Assembly: GCF_025144225.1 (NCBI RefSeq)
Contig: NZ_JALXXB010000008.1
Coordinates: forward strand, 42,433 to 106,432
DNA from: Aestuariimicrobium sp. p3-SID1156
GTDB taxonomy: Bacteria > Actinomycetota > Actinomycetes > Propionibacteriales > Propionibacteriaceae
Length of the DNA: 64,000 nucleotides
Reading direction: 5' to 3'
Shown: positions 47,985 to 57,494 of the stretch, in pieces
How the letters are laid out: every line of letters starts with the position of its first letter
Position numbering within the stretch: position 1 is the first letter of the stretch
The notes under the pieces: model-generated
Databases searched by the model: none
Told to the model about the DNA's origin: nothing
What the model saw: the letters and a program-made list of their open reading frames with translations, nothing else
Program-made: the position numbers and the translations under genes

Positions 47985-48818
47985 CTAACTAACGGCCTGG
48001 ACCGCGTCCAGTTGCCCGGTGATCAGCAGCAGCGCCACCACGGCGGCCAGGATCAGGCGGTAGATGACGAAGGGCTTGAAGTCGTGGGTGCTGATGTACT
48101 TCAGCAGCCAGTGGATCACCGCCAGGCCGATGGCGAAGGCGATGATGGTGGCCACGATCAGCGGGCCCCAGGCCAGGCGCGGGTCGCCGGGGACGTCCTT
48201 GAGCTTGAACAGCCCCGACATGAACACCGCCGGGATTGCCAGCAGGAAGGCGTACCGGGCAGCCGCTTCACGCTTGTAGCCCATCGCCAAACCAGCGGCG
48301 ATGGTGCCGCCACTACGGGAAACACCGGGGATCAGAGCTGCAGCCTGGGCGAGTCCGTAGAGCAGGCCGTCCTTGACGGTGAGCTGGTCGAGATTCTTGC
48401 GGTTCGCGGCGTGGCGGTCGGCCAGCCAGATGATGATCGCGACACCGGCCAGCATCGTGACGGTGATCCACAGGTTGCGCAGGCCATGGTCGATCTGGTC
48501 CTTGAACAGCACGCCCAGCACGCCGATCGGGAGCGAACCGAGGATGATGAGCCAGCCCATCCGGGCGTCCGGGTCGCTGCGGTCGATCTTGCCGAACAGC
48601 GAGAGCCACCAGTGTTTGAGGATGCGACCGATGTCCTTGGCGAAGTACAGGATGACTGCGGTCTCGGTGCCGAGCTGGGTCACCGCGGTGAAGGCCGAGC
48701 CGGCGTCCCCGTCGAAGAAGAGCTGACCGGCGATCAGCAGGTGTGCGCTGGAGCTGATCGGCAGGAACTCGGTGAGGCCCTGCAGGATGCCCAGGATGAT
48801 CGCTTCGGTCCAGCCCAT
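47985..48818 (-). CDS. uppP: Undecaprenyl-diphosphatase UppP (BacA)
   Basis: The 277-residue membrane enzyme recycles the undecaprenyl carrier for cell-wall synthesis and confers some bacitracin tolerance. Both catalytic regions are present: GLTEFLPISSSAHL near the N-terminus and PGVSRSGGTIAAGLAMG in the middle. The ATG at 48818 is preceded by AAGGA. Length is typical. Monocistronic. Confidence 0.96.
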   Translation of the reverse strand: MGWTEAIILGILQGLTEFLPISSSAHLLIAGQLFFDGDAGSAFTAVTQLGTETAVILYFAKDIGRILKHWWLSLFGKIDRSDPDARMGWLIILGSLPIGVLGVLFKDQIDHGLRNLWITVTMLAGVAIIIWLADRHAANRKNLDQLTVKDGLLYGLAQAAALIPGVSRSGGTIAAGLAMGYKREAAARYAFLLAIPAVFMSGLFKLKDVPGDPRLAWGPLIVATIIAFAIGLAVIHWLLKYISTHDFKPFVIYRLILAAVVALLLITGQLDAVQAVS

Positions 48819-48986
48819 GTGTGTCCTTCGGTTGAGGTGGTGCGTGACAACGATAGGCCCGAACCTGCCCCGGAGCGCACTCACACTCTGTCAGGCAGCT
48901 GATCCTGGCCCGTGGTCGTGGGTCGGGTCGGACGGAATGGTCCATAGTCCGGTGCCGCCATGGGCTGCGCCGATACCGTGGGACGC

Positions 48987-49781
48987 ATGGACCTGAGCAC
49001 AGCATGGACCTTCCACGGCCGCTGGCAGGGGCAGGTGGTCGCCACTGCGATCCACACTGGTCACGACCTGCGGCCCGAGGTGGCGCAGGCGATGGTGCTG
49101 CCCGAGGACGACCGGTTCCGCGAGGAGGACCCGTTCACCGACGAGTTGAGCGCCCGGATCGCTGACCGGGTGGTGGTGCACCGTTCCCGTTTCGAGGTCG
49201 ACCTCAACCGCGGCCCGGCCGACGCGGTGTATGCGACGCCTGAGCAGTCCTGGGGCATGAAGGTCTGGCATGCGGACGCCCTGGACCCCGCAATCGCTGA
49301 GGTCTCCCTGGGGCAGCGGCAGGAGTTCTACCAGGAACTGGCCGCGCGCCTGGACGAGATCGCCGCACGCGGCCCCTTCGTGCTGTTCGACGTCCACAGC
49401 TACAACCACCGCCGCCACGGACCCGAGGCCGAGCCCGAGCCGCAGGCCGACAACCCCGACATCAACCTGGGCACCGGATCGATGGATCGGAAGAAGTGGG
49501 CGCCGGTGGTCGACACCTTCCTGTCGACCATGGCGGAGGGCATGGTCGATGGGCGTCCGCTTGACGTGCGCGAGAACGTGAAGTTCCAGGGTGCCGAGAT
49601 GTGTCGGTGGGTGCATGAGCGCTACCCGGACACCGGCTGCGCGCTCGCCATTGAGTTCAAGAAGATCTACATGGACGAGTGGACCGGCCAGCCCCATCCC
49701 GAGGTCATCGGTCAGCTCGCCGACAGTTTGGGACGCACGGCCGAGGCGCTGGTGCCGGTTCTGCGCGGCGGCCTCGGATGA
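48987..49781 (+). CDS. N-formylglutamate amidohydrolase-like hydrolase
   Basis: 264 residues from ATG 48987. The family's zinc and catalytic surroundings are visible: AIHTGHDLRP at the N-terminus, SRFEVDLNR, FDVHSYNHRR and CALAIEFKKIYMDE near the C-terminus. The classical enzyme splits N-formylglutamate in histidine degradation, but no hut genes accompany it. Instead it overlaps (ATGA) a QEGLA/DUF1704 gene that overlaps an ATP-grasp gene. It therefore more likely cleaves a special amide made or used by this operon. Confidence 0.82.
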   Translation: MDLSTAWTFHGRWQGQVVATAIHTGHDLRPEVAQAMVLPEDDRFREEDPFTDELSARIADRVVVHRSRFEVDLNRGPADAVYATPEQSWGMKVWHADALDPAIAEVSLGQRQEFYQELAARLDEIAARGPFVLFDVHSYNHRRHGPEAEPEPQADNPDINLGTGSMDRKKWAPVVDTFLSTMAEGMVDGRPLDVRENVKFQGAEMCRWVHERYPDTGCALAIEFKKIYMDEWTGQPHPEVIGQLADSLGRTAEALVPVLRGGLG

Positions 49782-51118
49782 GTCCCGAACTGGTGGAGGA
49801 GCCCATCGAGGGCATTCACGTGGAGGGGCCAGCGCCCCTGCCCGCCGACGCCGCCGGAGGGAACACGTCTGCCGACCGTGGCCAGGCCTCCCAGCAACCG
49901 GCTCCCCAGCAAGAGGCACCCCAGCAGCCGGCACCCCAGCAGCCGGCCCGGGGGAGCGTCCCGCTTTCTGCGTCGGACCTGGCGATCGACCACCAGATCG
50001 CCCAGATCTCGACGAGCTTTGAGTTCTTGACCTCCTTGACACCGATCAACTCGGCGGAGGCCCGGCGGGCCTACCTCAACGAGGGCATCGCTCCGGTCTT
50101 CGAGTACCCCGAGTTGGCTGTCGACCCGGACGTGGTGGAGGAGCAGCTCAAGGGGATCGACGTCAGCACGGTCGAGGACCCGATGGTCCGCCAGCTGCTC
50201 AGCAGCAAGCACCGCGAGCTCGAGCTGCAGGTCGACATGTTGCGCGCTCGCGACACCGAGGACTTCCTGCCGCTGTCGATCGAGCTGTTCGGCAACATCT
50301 CGCCCCGGCTGCGTGAGCGCGCCGAGAAGCTGCTCGACTGGGTGCCTGACAAGCCCGAATCCATCGACCAGGTCGATGCGGAGGAGTTCCTGGCCCTGGC
50401 CCAGGCCGAGGTCGACCACTATCGCGGACTGGACTCGAGCCTTGCGATGCACGCCGAGATCACCGAGGACGCCGCCGGTGTCATGGTGCAGGGCGACACG
50501 CTGCTGGTGCCCCCGACCACGCATGTGGAGACCCGACGTGCGAACGCGCTCATCCAGCACGAGGTCGGCACCCATCTGGTTACCCGCGCCAATGGTGCCG
50601 CCCAGCCGCTGAAGGTGATGGGCGCTGGACTGGCCGGCTACGACGAGACCCAGGAAGGCCTGGCGGTGCTCGCCGAGATCGCCTGTGGTGGCTTGACGGC
50701 ACCCCGGCTGCGCACCCTGGCCGCGCGCGTGGTCACTGTGCACCGGCTGGTGGAGGGGGCCAGTTTCGACGACTGCTTCCACGCGCTCACCAAGGCCGGG
50801 TTCAGCGGGGTGTCGGCCTTCACCACCACCATGCGCGTTTTCCGCTCCGGCGGTTTCACCAAGGACGCGGTCTACCTTCGCGGTCTGACCGACATCCTCG
50901 ACCACGTCGCGGCCGGCGGACGTCTGGACCTGATGTGGCTGGGCAAGTTCAGCCTGCACGACCTTCCGCTGGTGGAGGACCTGTGGAATCGTGGCATTCT
51001 CCACGAGCCGCGGGTGTGCCCCCACTACCTCTCGGACCCCGAGGCCGAACCGCGCATCCAGCGCGCGGCACATGCTGAATCGTTGATCGACATCTTCCAG
51101 GAAGGACCCCACGAATGA
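49778..51118 (+). CDS. QEGLA-motif (DUF1704, tyrosine-carboxypeptidase-like) protein
   Basis: 446 residues; the ATG overlaps the preceding stop. Residues about 25-70 are a P/Q-rich linker with QQPAP repeats. The body has HEVGTH (261-266), fitting a metallopeptidase HExxxH, and the QEGLA signature at 292-296 followed by LAEIACGGLTAPRLRTLA. Bacterial members are named flavohemoglobin expression-modulating QEGLA proteins; eukaryotic relatives (KIAA0895/MATCAP) remove C-terminal tyrosine from tubulin. A carboxypeptidase acting on a C-terminally modified peptide is the inference. Coupled both ways to its neighbours. Confidence 0.85.
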   Translation: MSPELVEEPIEGIHVEGPAPLPADAAGGNTSADRGQASQQPAPQQEAPQQPAPQQPARGSVPLSASDLAIDHQIAQISTSFEFLTSLTPINSAEARRAYLNEGIAPVFEYPELAVDPDVVEEQLKGIDVSTVEDPMVRQLLSSKHRELELQVDMLRARDTEDFLPLSIELFGNISPRLRERAEKLLDWVPDKPESIDQVDAEEFLALAQAEVDHYRGLDSSLAMHAEITEDAAGVMVQGDTLLVPPTTHVETRRANALIQHEVGTHLVTRANGAAQPLKVMGAGLAGYDETQEGLAVLAEIACGGLTAPRLRTLAARVVTVHRLVEGASFDDCFHALTKAGFSGVSAFTTTMRVFRSGGFTKDAVYLRGLTDILDHVAAGGRLDLMWLGKFSLHDLPLVEDLWNRGILHEPRVCPHYLSDPEAEPRIQRAAHAESLIDIFQEGPHE

Positions 51119-52158
51119 GGATCGGATTCGTCGTCAACGACGTTCACACCGAGGACGCCGGCTACACCACCACCCGGCTCGCCATGCAGGCCCACTCCAT
51201 GGGCCACGAGGCCTACCTGATGGGCATCGGCGACTTCACCTACGAGACCGACGGCTCGGTCGCCGCCCACGGTCGCACCTGTGGGGGCAAGAGCTATCGC
51301 TCCCTGGAGCGCTTCCTGGCCGACGTGCAGCGTCCCGAGCGTGACGAGATCATCAACATCCACGACTTCGACGTCGTGATGCTGCGCTCCGACCCGGCGG
51401 TAGACGCGACCGACCAGCCCTGGGCCAACAATGCCGGCGTCGCCTTCGGACGCCTGATGGTCGCCGGTGGGGTGCTGGTCGTCAACGACCCCACCAGCCT
51501 GGCGCACGCGCTCTCCAAGGCCTACTTCCAGCACTTCCCCGAAGCCGTGCGCCCCAAGACACTGATCTCACGCGACCAGGAGCGGCTCCAGGAGTTCGTC
51601 AAGGACCTCGGTGGGCGGGCGGTGCTCAAGCCGCTGCAGGGATCGGGCGGGGCCGGGGTCTTCCTGGTCACCAAGGAGGAGGCCCCCAACCTCAACCAGA
51701 TCATCGAGGCCATCGCCCGCGATGGCTACGTCGTCGCGCAGGAGTACCTGCCCGAGGCCGCCGAGGGCGACGTGAGGATGTGGCTGATGAACGGCGAGCC
51801 GCTGAAGGTCAATGGCAAGTACGCGGCCTTCCGTCGCCGCAATGACACCTCCGACATGCGTTCCAATGTGTCGGCGGGCGGTTCCGTGGTCGAGGCGAAG
51901 GTCACCGACACGATGCTGGAGATCGCCGACATCGTGCGGCCCAAGCTGGTGGACGACGGCATGTTCCTGGTCGGCCTGGACATCGTCGGCGACAAGCTGA
52001 TGGAGGTCAACGTTTTCAGCCCCGGGGGCCTGGGCATCAGCCAGAAGCTCTATGAGGAGAACTTTGCCGAGGCAGTCATCGGTGACCTGGAGCGCAAGGT
52101 GGGGATGAGGCGCCACTACCCGACTGGGGTCACGAACAAGTCGCTGGCCACGCTCTGA
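51115..52158 (+). CDS. ATP-grasp ligase (glutathione-synthetase-like)
   Basis: 347 residues; ATG overlaps the preceding stop. The N-terminal domain is RIGFVVNDVHTEDAGYTT. ATP-binding segments VLKPLQGSGGAGVFLV, VVAQEYLPEAAEGDVRM and the metal-binding LVGLDIVGDKLMEVNVFSPGG match glutathione synthetase (GshB). Actinobacteria usually make mycothiol, not glutathione, and no gshA is seen, so ligation of an amino acid to another acceptor is more likely. Last gene of the three-gene operon; converges on a protein kinase gene. Confidence 0.88.
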   Translation: MRIGFVVNDVHTEDAGYTTTRLAMQAHSMGHEAYLMGIGDFTYETDGSVAAHGRTCGGKSYRSLERFLADVQRPERDEIINIHDFDVVMLRSDPAVDATDQPWANNAGVAFGRLMVAGGVLVVNDPTSLAHALSKAYFQHFPEAVRPKTLISRDQERLQEFVKDLGGRAVLKPLQGSGGAGVFLVTKEEAPNLNQIIEAIARDGYVVAQEYLPEAAEGDVRMWLMNGEPLKVNGKYAAFRRRNDTSDMRSNVSAGGSVVEAKVTDTMLEIADIVRPKLVDDGMFLVGLDIVGDKLMEVNVFSPGGLGISQKLYEENFAEAVIGDLERKVGMRRHYPTGVTNKSLATL

Positions 52159-52177
52159 GCGTGGCGTCCAGGCAGGA

Positions 52178-53791
52178 TCAGAAGTAGTCGTCGGCCTCGT
52201 CGAGGGCCTCGCGGATCTTCTCAGCCTCGTCCTTGGTGATCTGCCCGGACTTCTCCCGGTCGTCGATCATCTTCTTCAGATTGTTGAAGGAGTTGTCACG
52301 CTGGGCGGTGTTGCCCTGCTGCTGGGCGGCCATCACCGACTCCCATTCCTTGAGCAGGTCGTTGGACGCCGTGGGGTCGGCGACGGCGACGATGCTGGAA
52401 CTCACCGCCTGGTTTGCGCTGGTGGCGTTGTCGGTATTGCTGGGTTCGGTCGGCGGGACGCTGGAGGCCATCGTCTGGGTGGTCGCTGGCGGGCTGCTGG
52501 GCGGTGTGCTCTCCGGCGACGGCGTCGGGGTGGCGGTCTCTGTCTTGGTCACGGTGGCGGTCGGCGAGGGCGTCGGTGTCGGTGTCGGTGTCGGTGTCTG
52601 TGACGGCGACGGGGTCGCTGAGGCGGTCGGTGTCGCCTGGGGGGTGCTGGAAGGCGGCGGTGTGCTGGGGGGAGCGGTGGTGCTTTCGTGGGTGACCGAC
52701 GGTGTCGGGTTCCCGGTGACCCCACGCTGGGGCTTCTTGTCGCCGAAGGGCTGTGCGATGGCGAAGTAGGCGCCCACCGCGATGACCAGCGCCATCAGCG
52801 TCATGATGATGGGCGCGGCGAGGTTCTTGCGGCGGTCATCCTCCTCGGGGGAGACCGGGGGCACCAGGACGTTGTCCTCCACGTGCGGGGTGGTCGGGGC
52901 GACGCTGGCACCTGCAGCCACGGGAGGGATGAGGCGGGTGGTCACGTCCTCGGGCAGGACTGCGGCCGGGACCGTCGACAGTTGGGCACCGTCTAGGACG
53001 GCCGCGACCTGGTTCAGGTCGGGCCGATCATCGTGATCCTTGGCGAGCAGGCGGGCAACCAGGTCGTCGATGTCGTGCGGGGTGTCGGCCCGCACCTCGC
53101 TCAGGCGCGGGGGAGTGTCATAGACCTGGGCGCGGACGACGGCGATCTGGTTCTCGGCGGTGAACGGCGGGGTGCCGGTGGCCATCGCGTAGAGCAGGCA
53201 GCCCATCGCGTAGGCATCGCTGGCGGGGGTGACCTTCTGGCCCTTGGCCTGCTCGGGGGAGATGTAGGCCGCAGTACCGATGGTCATCGAGGTCTGCGTC
53301 AGGCCGTCGGCTGCAGCCTCGGACAGGCGGGCGATACCGAAGTCGAGCACCTTCGGGGTGTTGCCCTCGAACATGATGTTGGCCGGCTTCACATCCCGAT
53401 GGATCACACCATTGGCATGGGCCGCGGCCAAGCCGGCGGCCACCCCGGACCCGATCTGGCGGATTTCGGACCACGGCATCGGGCCGTTGTCCCGGAGGCG
53501 CTGGCGCAGGTCGCCGCCGCCCAGCAGCTCCATGACCAGATAGGCACGTTCCCCATGCTCATCAGTGCCCGCATCAAAGATGGTGGCGACGTTGGGGTGG
53601 GTGATACCCGCCATGGTGACTGCCTCGCGCTCGAAGCGCGCGCGCACGGTCGGATCCTCCCCGGTGAGGGCGACCAGCTTCACAGCGACCTCGCGGCGCA
53701 GGGTCAGGTCGAGGGCCTTCCACACCTCACCCATGCCGCCCCGCCCGAGTCGCTCCAGGAGTTCATAGCGTTCGGCGATGACATCAGACAC
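52178..53791 (-). CDS. Membrane Ser/Thr protein kinase
   Basis: 537 residues from GTG 53791 (VSDVIAERYELLERLGRGG). The Hanks-type kinase domain (about 8-270) has the glycine loop GRGGMGEVW, VAVKLV, HRDVKPANI and DFGIA. A single membrane helix follows (IIMTLMALVIAVGAYFAI). The outer part is a Pro/Thr/Ser-rich stalk with TPTPTPTP and a small charged helical end (DDREKSGQITKDEAEKIRE) instead of PASTA domains. It probably senses an external or wall signal. It is not in an operon with the neighbours. Confidence 0.92.
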   Translation of the reverse strand: MSDVIAERYELLERLGRGGMGEVWKALDLTLRREVAVKLVALTGEDPTVRARFEREAVTMAGITHPNVATIFDAGTDEHGERAYLVMELLGGGDLRQRLRDNGPMPWSEIRQIGSGVAAGLAAAHANGVIHRDVKPANIMFEGNTPKVLDFGIARLSEAAADGLTQTSMTIGTAAYISPEQAKGQKVTPASDAYAMGCLLYAMATGTPPFTAENQIAVVRAQVYDTPPRLSEVRADTPHDIDDLVARLLAKDHDDRPDLNQVAAVLDGAQLSTVPAAVLPEDVTTRLIPPVAAGASVAPTTPHVEDNVLVPPVSPEEDDRRKNLAAPIIMTLMALVIAVGAYFAIAQPFGDKKPQRGVTGNPTPSVTHESTTAPPSTPPPSSTPQATPTASATPSPSQTPTPTPTPTPSPTATVTKTETATPTPSPESTPPSSPPATTQTMASSVPPTEPSNTDNATSANQAVSSSIVAVADPTASNDLLKEWESVMAAQQQGNTAQRDNSFNNLKKMIDDREKSGQITKDEAEKIREALDEADDYF

Positions 53792-53868
53792 GCTTCCATC
53801 CTTGCAGGCCCGGCGAAAACTCGGGCGGTAGTCGACGGGACACCGCCTTCGGGCCATGGGCCGACCGG

Positions 53869-56448
53869 TCAGGCGCGTCGGCTGCGTGCCTGCCCCTCCA
53901 CCACTTCCTGGAGGAGGGTGACGGTTTCCTCCAGAAGGTCCACACCGACCAGCCGCGCATGACGGGTCAGGTGGAGCCGTAGCCGATCGACTTCGGCGTG
54001 GTCGCCGGTGAGGTGGGCGACCTTGATCTTGATGCCCATCAGAAGTTCGTCCTCAGGGGCTGCCTTCAGCGCGCGGTTGGCCGCCCATCGGGCTGTGTCC
54101 AGGTCCTGCTGGGAAAGGGCGCGTTGCCCCAGCTCCACGCCGACGTCGCGGATGGCCGACACCATGTCGCTGCGCCACTCCTCGGCCCAGTGCCATTGTC
54201 CCGGTGCCGCGTCCGCCAGGGGTGCCCCTCGGACCAGGGTGAGCGCATCGACGAGTGCCTGGCTGGAAGCCCGATTCGCCCCACCGGATACCAAGGACTC
54301 GAAGTCCTCCCAGTCGCAGCTGACCGAAGGGTGGAGGCTGATCCGGCCGGTGTAGGCCTCGGGGAGGTAGGGATACCCCTCATCCGAGGCACCGAGCCAC
54401 GTGCGGAGTCGGCTCATGTTGGAACGGCGTGTCGTCTCGGCGATGAGGAGAGCCTGCACCATGGCGGAAGAGGACAGCCCCGGATTCTGCAGGATCCAGC
54501 CGCAGTACTCCAGACATTGGCGCACGGCTCGACTCGGTTCCGGGCCGCGAGCGCCCCGCAACGCCACGGGACCCAGAACCATCAGCTTCGGTGACTCGTC
54601 CATCGTGGAGTCCTTCTCATCGTCGGCGGGCAGGACAACTTGCTCTCTGGCAGCGAGCCGGGTGGGCTCGTCGATCCCTTCAGGGGGGTGGTGCCACCAC
54701 GGCGCCGGTTCGGTCCTCGTGTCGAGCGCGGCACCATTGAGCTGGATGAGGGCTCGTCGGGCCGGCTCAGAGATCAGCTGCGGGGTGAAGGAGACCTCGC
54801 GCCCGTGTACCGACGCATCGGTTGTCGACACCTCTACGACTTGGAGGGCTGCGGATGACCGTTGCGTGATGACGGCCGACATCTTCGGGTGTGGATGTGA
54901 GGAGATCGTGTCCATCTCGGCGGAGGTCAGGTGCTCGCTGAAGAAGTACACCTCGGGTGCGCTGTCATCTTGCGCGGACTCGAACTGGCGCCGCTGCTCA
55001 ACCGTCTCGACCCACCGTGAGACTGCGTCGTGGGAGGATTCCGCGACAGTCAGGCAGGGGTGGTCCAACTGGCTCACCCAGGCAAGTGAGGGACCCGAGA
55101 CAACGCAGTGGACGGACTGGGACCACTCAGCACACACCATGGACGTCACCAGCCCCCCCAGGAAGTCGTTGGTGCACTCCCGCTCACCAAGGACACTCGT
55201 GACCCGTTCAGCGCCAAGGTTGAGCAGGAAGGGATTCCCGTCGATGTCCCCGGCGACTGCGGAGGTGCACGACACCGGCCGGTCTCTCTCCGGGTTCGCC
55301 AGATGACCCAGCGCCGTCTCGAACTGCGTCGCTTCGTGCCCGGGGTGGAGGACTCTGCGACCGACTGGCCGGCCCATCTGCTGTTGACGCCGCCGAAGGG
55401 CCAGGAGCGTCAGGATCGCGGCGGCCGTGCCGGCACCGACCTGACCAGTGATCTCGCGCGCGAGCTGCGACGCGGCCAACTCGGGGGACGGTTCCCTCGC
55501 GGTGGAGGCCGGTCCTGCAGGAGGCGCGTTGGGGGTCGGCTCTGGCGCCGAGGTGGAATGGCTGCTGGGCAGGTCGTCGTCGGGGCGTGTAGAACCCGGG
55601 GCAGGTTCGGTCTGCTCCTCGAGCACCATCGGCGATTCCGCGGCGTTCTGGCTCTGCGGCGCGGGCGCCGGGTGGGGGATGAGAAGTCGCCAGCCGATCT
55701 CGATCTCATGCGGGTTGTCCACCAGAGCCTGGTTCGCAGCGGCGATTTCCGGCCAGCGATCACCGTCTCCCAGATGCTTCTGGGCCAGGCCCCAGAGGGA
55801 GTCTCCCGCCCTCACCGTGACCACGGTGCCTCCAGCCGGGTCGTCCAGCGGCAGTGTCGTTCCGGCGGGGAGCAGGATGGCACTTCCCACCGCCGGGGCC
55901 TGGTGGGTGGCACTCGGATTGAGCTGGGCCAGTTCGCGCCACCGCGATCCGTCACCCAGATATCGATCGGCCAGGCTCCAGAGGTCCTCGCCGGGCTCCA
56001 CCCGATGTACGTCGTGACCTGCGGTGCTCGCGGTGGGCTCCGCGTGGGGGGCCGGTTGATCGGCCGTAGCCAGCTGCGTCGCCGTGATGGGGGGCGCTGC
56101 TGGTGGCGCGGCCATCGCGTGCGCCCGCATCGTGGACATGGCGAGCACGGCGGCGACAAGGACGGACGTCATTGGTCGCACCCAACTGGTCGCCCGAGGG
56201 CGCCACGAGATGCCTCCACGCGTCAGCTGATGCACCAGGTCGCTGAGGATCTCGACCACGAGGGCGAGCCAGAGAACCCAACCAGCCAATGTGGCTGCAA
56301 CCGAGACCAAAGACCCGTCGTCAGGTTGGAGGAGGCGGCCCAGCACGTGCGGATCAATGCGTCCCACGTGGAGAAGAAGGATGGGCACACCGACGACGAG
56401 GAGCAGCAGGACCAGCAGCGAGCCCAGTCCTCGGGCAAGATTTCTCAT
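53869..56448 (-). CDS. LysM- and BTAD-domain membrane protein, last gene of the Tad operon
   Basis: 859 residues from ATG 56448, which overlaps the TadE stop (ATGA). Two membrane helices occur near the start (LGSLLVLLLLVVGVPILLL and LAGWVLWLALVVEIL). Two LysM domains follow (HRVEPGEDLWSLADRYLG; VTVRAGDSLWGLAQKHLG). The middle is poorly conserved, and the C-terminal third has a winged-helix/BTAD-like helical repeat (VALRGARGP ... LLMGIKIKVAHLTGDHAEVDR). Such LysM-BTAD proteins are commonly found with actinobacterial Tad clusters, but their role is unknown; wall attachment and regulation are both possible. Confidence 0.82.
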   Translation of the reverse strand: MRNLARGLGSLLVLLLLVVGVPILLLHVGRIDPHVLGRLLQPDDGSLVSVAATLAGWVLWLALVVEILSDLVHQLTRGGISWRPRATSWVRPMTSVLVAAVLAMSTMRAHAMAAPPAAPPITATQLATADQPAPHAEPTASTAGHDVHRVEPGEDLWSLADRYLGDGSRWRELAQLNPSATHQAPAVGSAILLPAGTTLPLDDPAGGTVVTVRAGDSLWGLAQKHLGDGDRWPEIAAANQALVDNPHEIEIGWRLLIPHPAPAPQSQNAAESPMVLEEQTEPAPGSTRPDDDLPSSHSTSAPEPTPNAPPAGPASTAREPSPELAASQLAREITGQVGAGTAAAILTLLALRRRQQQMGRPVGRRVLHPGHEATQFETALGHLANPERDRPVSCTSAVAGDIDGNPFLLNLGAERVTSVLGERECTNDFLGGLVTSMVCAEWSQSVHCVVSGPSLAWVSQLDHPCLTVAESSHDAVSRWVETVEQRRQFESAQDDSAPEVYFFSEHLTSAEMDTISSHPHPKMSAVITQRSSAALQVVEVSTTDASVHGREVSFTPQLISEPARRALIQLNGAALDTRTEPAPWWHHPPEGIDEPTRLAAREQVVLPADDEKDSTMDESPKLMVLGPVALRGARGPEPSRAVRQCLEYCGWILQNPGLSSSAMVQALLIAETTRRSNMSRLRTWLGASDEGYPYLPEAYTGRISLHPSVSCDWEDFESLVSGGANRASSQALVDALTLVRGAPLADAAPGQWHWAEEWRSDMVSAIRDVGVELGQRALSQQDLDTARWAANRALKAAPEDELLMGIKIKVAHLTGDHAEVDRLRLHLTRHARLVGVDLLEETVTLLQEVVEGQARSRRA

Positions 56449-56867
56449 CGTCGCCTCTCTCGGTAGGTGTCCAGCGGGGCAGACGCCGTGACGGTGATGG
56501 TTCGGTGGCCGGGGAGCCCCGGGACGATCAGGTCGCCCAACGGGATGTGGCACGTGAGGGTGACCGTGATGGAGGCCGGTTGGCCGGCCGGGATGGTGAA
56601 TCCGCTCAACTCGCTGCTGATCTGGGGGTGGGGGCAGGCAGAGCGGTTCGCCTGGACGACCTGACGAATCTGCTGTTCGGCCGAGCTCGCGGATCTCGCC
56701 AGGCTGCCCGCCCTCGCGGCCGCCCCCGCCACCTGGTGGAGATCCGTGCGGGTCTGCCAGACGCGGAAGCCGGCCACCATGAGGGAGAGGATGATGACCA
56801 CCGCCGGTAGGACGAGGGTGGCCTCCACCGCTGTGCTCAGCCCCCGCGATGGGCGGGCGGGAGTCAC
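56445..56867 (-). CDS. TadE-like minor pilin
   Basis: 140 residues from a GTG. The N-terminus SRGLSTAVEATLVLPAVVII has the TadE signature: a short basic leader, a glutamate in the first turns and a single hydrophobic helix. The rest is a beta-rich external domain with two cysteines. It is coupled to both neighbours by 4-bp overlaps. Minor pseudopilin of the Flp pilus. Confidence 0.82.
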   Translation of the reverse strand: MTPARPSRGLSTAVEATLVLPAVVIILSLMVAGFRVWQTRTDLHQVAGAAARAGSLARSASSAEQQIRQVVQANRSACPHPQISSELSGFTIPAGQPASITVTLTCHIPLGDLIVPGLPGHRTITVTASAPLDTYRERRR

Positions 56868-57241
56868 GGCCGCTCCAGCGGGATGCTGGCTGTTCGGCTG
56901 ACACGACCCTGGCCGAAGTTCAGGAAGGTGTTCGCCGATGCTGTCACAGTCACCACGGCCATGCCGCCGGTGCGGTGCACTCGCACGTGGACGTTCTCCA
57001 GCCCGCCCTGCTGGGCGATCTGCTCAGCCACAGTGCGGCCGGACCCAGCGGGGGCCTGGAAGAGGGCCTCCGCCTCGGCCCCGGAGATCGCAGCCTGACC
57101 CGCACACTGACGGGCCTGCAACCACACGGCCGCCTGCACCAGACCCACGATCGTGAGCATGATGACAGGCGCCAACAGGGCCCACTGGATGGATTGGGTC
57201 AGACCACGATCGCAGTGGCCTCGGCGAAGTCCTCTACTCAC
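56864..57241 (-). CDS. TadE/TadG-like pilus protein
   Basis: 125 residues from GTG 57241. N-terminus DRGLTQSIQWALLAPVIMLT then a single hydrophobic helix and a small external domain ending SRTASIPLERP. The helix lacks the usual Glu at the processing position (Gln-Trp instead), so it may be anchored rather than processed. GTGA overlaps on both sides. Confidence 0.75.
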   Translation of the reverse strand: MSRGLRRGHCDRGLTQSIQWALLAPVIMLTIVGLVQAAVWLQARQCAGQAAISGAEAEALFQAPAGSGRTVAEQIAQQGGLENVHVRVHRTGGMAVVTVTASANTFLNFGQGRVSRTASIPLERP

Positions 57242-57420
57242 TTGGGCAGGTTCTTGGTCACGTAGGCACCGACGGTGACCAGGACCGTGGCGGCCAGGGC
57301 CGCAGCGCCTGCAAGCAGGACGGCGTTCTCCGTGGACTGGGAGAGGCCGCGCTCATCCTTGCGAGGGGGAAGGGTCAAGGTCACCCAGGTGAGCAACAGG
57401 AAGGCGAAGAAGCGATTCAT
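57238..57420 (-). CDS. flp: Flp-type pilin (very small)
   Basis: 60 residues from ATG 57420 after AAAGGATCC. A leader with its own hydrophobic stretch (RFFAFLLLTWVTLTL), then the charged DERGLSQSTENAV and a hydrophobic helix LLAGAAALAATVLVTVGAYV. This is the major-pilin position between tadC and tadE. The Glu follows the Gly by six residues rather than the canonical five, so the exact cleavage site is uncertain. Confidence 0.7.
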   Translation of the reverse strand: MNRFFAFLLLTWVTLTLPPRKDERGLSQSTENAVLLAGAAALAATVLVTVGAYVTKNLPK

Positions 57421-57494
57421 GGAATGGATCCTTTCGAAGGGGTGGTGTGCAGGGTGTTGTCCGGACAGGCGAAGGTGTTGTCCGTTCACGGAGG

